Shown here: positions 46,311-50,282 of the stretch, piece by piece | Position numbering within the stretch: the first letter of the stretch is position 1 | How the letters are laid out: each line of letters opens with the position of its first letter | Origin: Streptomyces sennicomposti | Lineage (GTDB): Bacteria; Actinomycetota; Actinomycetes; Streptomycetales; Streptomycetaceae | Assembly (NCBI RefSeq): GCF_019890635.1 | Contig: NZ_JAIOAB010000054.1 | Coordinates: forward strand, 1 to 50,282 | Direction of reading: 5' to 3' | Length of the DNA stretch: 50,282 bases | The notes under the pieces: model-generated | What the model saw: only the letters and a program-made list of their open reading frames with translations | What the model was told of the DNA's origin: nothing | Databases searched by the model: none | Position numbers and translations under genes: made by a program

Positions 46311-47216
46311 CTACTTGACCGCGCCCGCCATGACCCCGGAGACGAACTGCCGCTGGAACGCGAAGAACACGGCCAGCGGGATCACCATGGAGATGAACGC
46401 CCCGGGCGCCAGCACGTCGACGTTGTTGCCGAACTGGCGCACCTGCGTCTGGAGGGCGACCGTGATGGGCTGGGTGCCGGACTTGGTGAACACCAGCGCG
46501 ACCAGCATGTCGTTCCACACCCACAGGAACTGGAAGATGCCCAGGCTCGCGATCGCCGGCCCGCCCAGCGGCATCACCACCCGCGCGAACAGGCGCAGTT
46601 CGCCCGCGCCGTCCAGCCGGGCGGCCTCCAGCAGCTCGCGCGGGATCTCCGCGAAGAAGTTCCGCAGCAGGAACACCGCGAACGGCAGCCCGTAGCCGGT
46701 GTGGAACAGCACCACCCCGAGGATCGAGCCGAACAGGCCGATCTTCCCGAAGAGTTCGGCGATCGGGATGAGCGCCACCTGCACCGGCACCACCAGCAGC
46801 CCGACCACCGCCAGGAACCACCAGTCGCGGCCGGGGAACTCCATCCACGCGAACGCGTAGCCCGCCAGCGATCCGACCACCACGACCAGGATCGTCGCCG
46901 GGACGGTGATCAGGGCGGTGTTCAGCAGGGAGTTGGTGATGTCGCTGTTCTCCAGCAGCTTCTGGTAGCTGTCGAAGGTGAGCTGCGAGGGCTTGGTGAA
47001 CACGGTCCACCAGCCGTTCGCGGCCATGTCCTGCGGCGAGCGCAGCGACGACAGCAGCAGACCGATCGTGGGGACCAGCCAGAACAGCCCCACCACGATC
47101 AGGAACACCCGGACCATGCCGCCGCTGACGATCTCCGCCAGCCGGGCGGCCGGCGACCGCCGGGCCTCGGCGGGCCGGGGCGGGGGAACCTTCGTGACGG
47201 CCTCGGTCGTGGTCAT
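46311..47216 (-). CDS. Carbohydrate ABC transporter permease, MalG-like
   Basis: A 301-residue inner-membrane permease of the CUT1 class with six transmembrane helices. The cytoplasmic coupling motif is ELLEAARLDGAGELRLFARVVMPL (EAA loop), and the protein ends in the typical FQRQFVSGVMAGAVK. It pairs with the MalF-like subunit to import an oligosaccharide or sugar. The ATG overlaps the malF-like stop (ATGA). No ATPase gene is present in the operon; Streptomyces commonly uses a shared ATPase (MsiK) encoded elsewhere. Confidence 0.93.
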   Translation of the reverse strand: MTTTEAVTKVPPPRPAEARRSPAARLAEIVSGGMVRVFLIVVGLFWLVPTIGLLLSSLRSPQDMAANGWWTVFTKPSQLTFDSYQKLLENSDITNSLLNTALITVPATILVVVVGSLAGYAFAWMEFPGRDWWFLAVVGLLVVPVQVALIPIAELFGKIGLFGSILGVVLFHTGYGLPFAVFLLRNFFAEIPRELLEAARLDGAGELRLFARVVMPLGGPAIASLGIFQFLWVWNDMLVALVFTKSGTQPITVALQTQVRQFGNNVDVLAPGAFISMVIPLAVFFAFQRQFVSGVMAGAVK

Positions 47217-48571
47217 CGCCGCACCTCCCGCCTCAAGCGCCTCATGTTGAACAGCATCACCGGGATCACCAGCAGCAGCAGGAACCCCGCGATGGCGCTG
47301 GCGACGCCGGGCCGCCCTTCGGAGAAGCCCTTGCGGTACAGCTCCAGCGCCAGCACGTTGGCGTCGTCCTGTGAGGAGCCGGGCGCGATGATGAAGACCA
47401 GGTCGAAGATCTTCAGCACATTGATCATCAGCGTGACCGCGACGACCGCGAGGACCGGCGCCAGCAGCGGCACGGTGATCCGCCGGAACACCTGCCACTC
47501 GTTCGCGCCGTCCACCCGCGCCGCCTCCAGCAGCTCGCGCGGCACCCCGGCCAGCCCGGCCGCGATCAGCACCATCGCGAACCCGGCCCACATCCACACG
47601 TACGCCCCGATGATGGCCGGCGTGACCAGCGACGGGCCGAGCCAGTCCACCCCGTTGTACGGGGCCTTGAAGTTCTCCGCCGGCAGCCGCAGCCGGGCGC
47701 CGTCGGCCTCGGCGGGCAGCGTGAACGTGCCGTCGGCGGCGGCCTTCGCGCTCGCCACCACCTTGCCGTCCTTCACCGCCTCGACGCGCATCCCGTCGTA
47801 GCCCAGCTCGGAGGCGTCCACCCCGCCGAGCGTGCCGACGCCCTTGCCGCGGGTGAAGTCCTGCCAGGCCGTGCCGGTGATCTTCCCCGGCTCCGGGCTG
47901 GCCCGGACGGCCCGCTTCGCGCCGTCCGGCATCTGGTCGGGGGCCACGCCCACCAGCGGCAGCGCCACCCACTGCCCGGTGTGCACCGGCGCGGTGGTGA
48001 GGAAACCGCCGTGGTCGGGCGCCAGCGGCGAGTTACGGCCCGGGTGCGCCTTCGGGAACGCGGAGGACTGCGCGAAGGTGTCGTGCACCCCGACCCACAC
48101 CGCGTTCGCGACGCCCTTGTCCGGGTCCTGGTCGTAGACCAGCCGGAAGATGATCCCGGCCGCCAGCATCGAGATCGCCATCGGCATGAAGACGACCAGC
48201 TTGAACGCCGTCCCCCAGCGCACCCGTTCGGTCAGCACCGCGAAGACGAGGCCGAGCGCGGTGGCGACCGTCGGCGCGAACACCACCCAGATGACGTTGT
48301 TCTTCAGCGCGGTGCGGATGCCGTCGTCGGTGAAGAGGGCACGGTAGTTGTCGAACCCGGCGAAATGGTCGCCGGAGGAGTCGTAGAAGCTGCGGACGAT
48401 CGAGTACCCGATCGGGTAGACCACGAGCGCGCCGAGCAGCACCAGGGCGGGCAGCAGGAACAGGGCCGCCACGACCTTGCGGGTGCCGGTCACGCTCTTG
48501 CGGCCGCGGGGCGCGGCGGGCGCCGGCGAGACGGGGGCGGGCGAGGCCCCCGCCGCCGTGGCCGACGTCAT
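47213..48571 (-). CDS. Carbohydrate ABC transporter permease, MalF-like, with large external insertion
   Basis: A 452-residue CUT1 permease. The first helix is at about 32–59, and the coupling EAA loop is ELLEAARVDGANEWQVFRRI near 347–366. Between the helix pair ending around residue 148 and the helix starting about 313 lies a roughly 150-residue soluble segment. It contains a repeated beta-strand pattern (MRVEAVKDGKVVASAKAAADG, then TFTLPAEADGARLRLP) resembling a carboxypeptidase-regulatory/Ig-like fold. Typical Streptomyces MalF-type permeases are about 300–330 residues, so this is a true insertion. E. coli MalF also has a large periplasmic loop (P2), but I see no clear sequence resemblance. 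Start ATG 48571, weak ribosome binding site. Confidence 0.9.
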   Translation of the reverse strand: MTSATAAGASPAPVSPAPAAPRGRKSVTGTRKVVAALFLLPALVLLGALVVYPIGYSIVRSFYDSSGDHFAGFDNYRALFTDDGIRTALKNNVIWVVFAPTVATALGLVFAVLTERVRWGTAFKLVVFMPMAISMLAAGIIFRLVYDQDPDKGVANAVWVGVHDTFAQSSAFPKAHPGRNSPLAPDHGGFLTTAPVHTGQWVALPLVGVAPDQMPDGAKRAVRASPEPGKITGTAWQDFTRGKGVGTLGGVDASELGYDGMRVEAVKDGKVVASAKAAADGTFTLPAEADGARLRLPAENFKAPYNGVDWLGPSLVTPAIIGAYVWMWAGFAMVLIAAGLAGVPRELLEAARVDGANEWQVFRRITVPLLAPVLAVVAVTLMINVLKIFDLVFIIAPGSSQDDANVLALELYRKGFSEGRPGVASAIAGFLLLLVIPVMLFNMRRLRREVRR

Positions 48572-48640
48572 CGCCCGGCCCGCCGTCCCACCCGGCCGGC
48601 GCGCCGCGCCGGACGTCCGTCGTGTGCGCGTCCCATGGGA

Positions 48641-50044
48641 TCAGCTCCCGCCGCCGTAGGCCGCCGCCGCGTCCTTCTCCAGCTTCGCCTGGGCGCCCGC
48701 CACGTCCGACGGGTTCTTCAGGAAGTCCTGGAGGTCCTTCCACTCGCCCTTGCCCGGCGTGCCGCCGAACGCCTGCGGCGCCTGGTCGGACATGTCGAAG
48801 CGGAAGTCGTCGCCGGAGGCGATCAGCGCCTTGGCGATCGTGCGCTGCACCTCGTTCGGGTACGCCGACTCCGGCACGTTCTTGTTCGGCGACAGATAGC
48901 CGCCGAGCTTCGCCTGGATCGTCGCCGCGTCCGGCGACGCGAGGAAGGTCACCAGCGCCTGCGCCGCCTTGGAGTCCTTGAGGATCACCGCCGCGTCGCC
49001 GCCGGACACCACCGGCGCGCTCGCGCCCACCGCCGGGAACGGGAACACCTTGGCGTCCGTGCCCACCTTCGCCTTGGTCTCACCGATGTTGACCTGCGCG
49101 AAGTCGCCCTCGTAGACCATGGCGGCCTTCGGCTGGTCGCCGCCGGTGAAGGTCTGGGTGACCGACGCCGGGAACTCCGTCTGCAGCGCGCCGTCCGGGC
49201 CGCCCGCCAGATAGTCCTTCTTGGACCAGATCTGCGCGAGGGTGGTCAGCGCCTGCTTGACCGACGGGTCCGTCCACTTGATCTTGTGCTGGGCGAGCTG
49301 GTCGTACTTCTCCGGACCCGCCTGGGAGAGATAGACGTTCTCGAACCAGTCGGTCAGCGTCCAGCCGTCGGCGCCGCCCACCGAGAACGGGGTCACCCCG
49401 GAGTCGTACACCTGCTGCGCCGTGGACAGCAGGTCCTTCCACGTCTTCGGCTCGCTCGCCCCCGCGTTCTCCAGGGCCTTGGCGTTGTACCAGATCAGCG
49501 ACTTGTTGGCGGCCTTGTAGTAGACGCCGTACTGCTTGCCGTCGACCTTGCCGATGTCCTGCCAGCCCTGCGAGTAGTTCTTCGAGAGCTGCGCCTGCGC
49601 CTCGGCGCCGACCGGCTTGGCCCACTTCTTCTCGACGGCCTGCTTGATGGCGCCCGGCTGCGGGAGCAGCGCCACGTCCGGCGGCTGACCGCCCGCGATC
49701 TTCGAACCGAGGAAGTTGATGATCGGGTCCTGGGCGGGGACGAAGGTGACCTTGGCGCCGGTGCGCCGGGAGAACTCCGCCAGCACCTTCTTGAAGTTGG
49801 CCTGTTCGGCGCCGGTCCAGACGGCGGCGACCTCCAGGGTCGTGCCGTCCAGCTTCGGCAGGGTGACGGTCGAGCCGGTCTCCGCGCCCCCGCCGCTCGC
49901 CTTGCTGCTCTCGTCGCTGCCGCTCTTCTTGTCGTCGTCGCCTCCGCCGCACGCGGTGAGGGAGAGCGCGAGGGCCCCCGCGGCGAGAACCGCCGCGGCC
50001 CTGACCGCCCTGCGGGTGCGGGTGGTGCTGTTCGTGCTGCGCAT
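48641..50044 (-). CDS. Sugar ABC transporter substrate-binding lipoprotein
   Basis: A 467-residue extracytoplasmic binding protein (family 1). The signal peptide has an RR-containing N-region and a lipobox LTAC with the lipidated Cys32, followed by a Gly/Ser/Asp-rich spacer. The solute-binding fold shows LEVAAVWTGAEQANFKKVLAEF and WYNAKALENAGASEPKTWKDLLSTAQ. It delivers sugar to the MalF/MalG-like pair encoded downstream. ATG 50044 is chosen; a TTG one codon before is in frame but less likely. The 69-bp gap to the permease contains a TCCCATGGGA palindrome (48631–48640). Confidence 0.92.
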   Translation of the reverse strand: MRSTNSTTRTRRAVRAAAVLAAGALALSLTACGGGDDDKKSGSDESSKASGGGAETGSTVTLPKLDGTTLEVAAVWTGAEQANFKKVLAEFSRRTGAKVTFVPAQDPIINFLGSKIAGGQPPDVALLPQPGAIKQAVEKKWAKPVGAEAQAQLSKNYSQGWQDIGKVDGKQYGVYYKAANKSLIWYNAKALENAGASEPKTWKDLLSTAQQVYDSGVTPFSVGGADGWTLTDWFENVYLSQAGPEKYDQLAQHKIKWTDPSVKQALTTLAQIWSKKDYLAGGPDGALQTEFPASVTQTFTGGDQPKAAMVYEGDFAQVNIGETKAKVGTDAKVFPFPAVGASAPVVSGGDAAVILKDSKAAQALVTFLASPDAATIQAKLGGYLSPNKNVPESAYPNEVQRTIAKALIASGDDFRFDMSDQAPQAFGGTPGKGEWKDLQDFLKNPSDVAGAQAKLEKDAAAAYGGGS

Positions 50045-50170
50045 CAATGCCCCGTTCTTCGTTCCTCGTCGAACGCCGAGCGCTGTTTCGTGCGCTCTGG
50101 TCTACGCCGGGGCATGGACGTCGGCAAGAGCATTCCCGGTGTCCGGCGGACGATCGTTAACACGTCGTGA

Positions 50171-50226
50171 CTCTGCGTCAGAGGCGGTCGTCACAAGGGC
50201 CGTTGAGGTGCGTGTGACGCGCGTCA
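50171..50226. promoter_or_regulatory. Candidate operators upstream of the sugar-binding lipoprotein
   Basis: TGACGC-GCGTCA at 50215–50226 is a perfect 12-base palindrome, and CTCTG-CGT-CAGAG (50171–50183) lies nearby, 127–182 bp upstream of the lipoprotein start. No local LacI- or ROK-type regulator is in the window, so the binding factor is unknown. Confidence 0.4.
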
Positions 50227-50282
50227 AGTGGGGTGGAGGGGGGTAGCAGGGGGGGGTGGGGGGCGGGGGGGGCGGCGGGGGG
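50227..50282 (+). repeat. G-run-rich terminal tract
   Basis: About 56 bases consisting largely of G runs of 4–9 separated by one to three bases. Such DNA can form G-quadruplexes and is difficult to sequence. It is at the very edge of the window, so it could be a contig end or partly an artefact. Confidence 0.6.

Overview
The window is a high-G+C actinobacterial chromosome segment, almost certainly Streptomyces. Codon third positions are nearly all G/C, GTG and TTG starts are common, and the order mtnA–mtrA–mtrB–lpqB–comF-like–hpf–response regulator, then secA and a giant NAD-glutamate dehydrogenase, is the conserved core arrangement I know from Streptomyces. All functions are read from the sequence and family knowledge; no database search was run.

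Left part (1–22 kb), core housekeeping. A tightly overlapping minus-strand operon (5795 down to 86) encodes a Pro/Gly-rich six-helix membrane protein, a DUF4129 protein, a DUF4350 protein, a MoxR AAA+ ATPase and a DUF58 protein. It diverges from mtnA (methionine salvage) and the mtrA–mtrB–lpqB envelope/development signalling operon. Then come a ComF-like phosphoribosyltransferase with a C-terminal insertion, hpf (ribosome hibernation), an orphan NarL-type response regulator, a YcaQ-type DNA glycosylase, a GNAT acetyltransferase with an internal repeat, and secA. Downstream of secA lies a 59-bp tandem repeat array, followed by an Rv3235-family protein that is divergent from a DUF6912 protein and a HAD phosphatase.

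Middle (23–33 kb). A 1644-residue NAD-glutamate dehydrogenase ends at a UUCG-loop terminator. A polytopic membrane protein of glycosyltransferase type follows. A two-gene polysaccharide/teichoic-acid ABC exporter (permease and ATPase) is divergent from a TetR regulator whose promoter looks leaderless.

Right part (33–46 kb), cell-wall polymer assembly. It holds a GT2 glycosyltransferase, a GT87-like membrane mannosyltransferase, a second large membrane protein and three paralogous fusions of an N-terminal GT2 domain to a C-terminal CDP-glycerol glycerophosphotransferase (TagF) domain. The paralogs differ at signature residues, suggesting division of labour. The ohrR/ohr peroxide-defence pair is embedded here. 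With the exporter, these genes plausibly make and export a glycosylated wall teichoic acid-like polymer.

Far right (46–50 kb). A minus-strand sugar ABC importer (lipoprotein, MalF-like and MalG-like permeases) has no local ATPase gene. The MalF-like subunit carries a large extracytoplasmic insertion. The window ends in a G-run-rich tract and begins at a strong bidirectional hairpin, which might both be contig boundaries.
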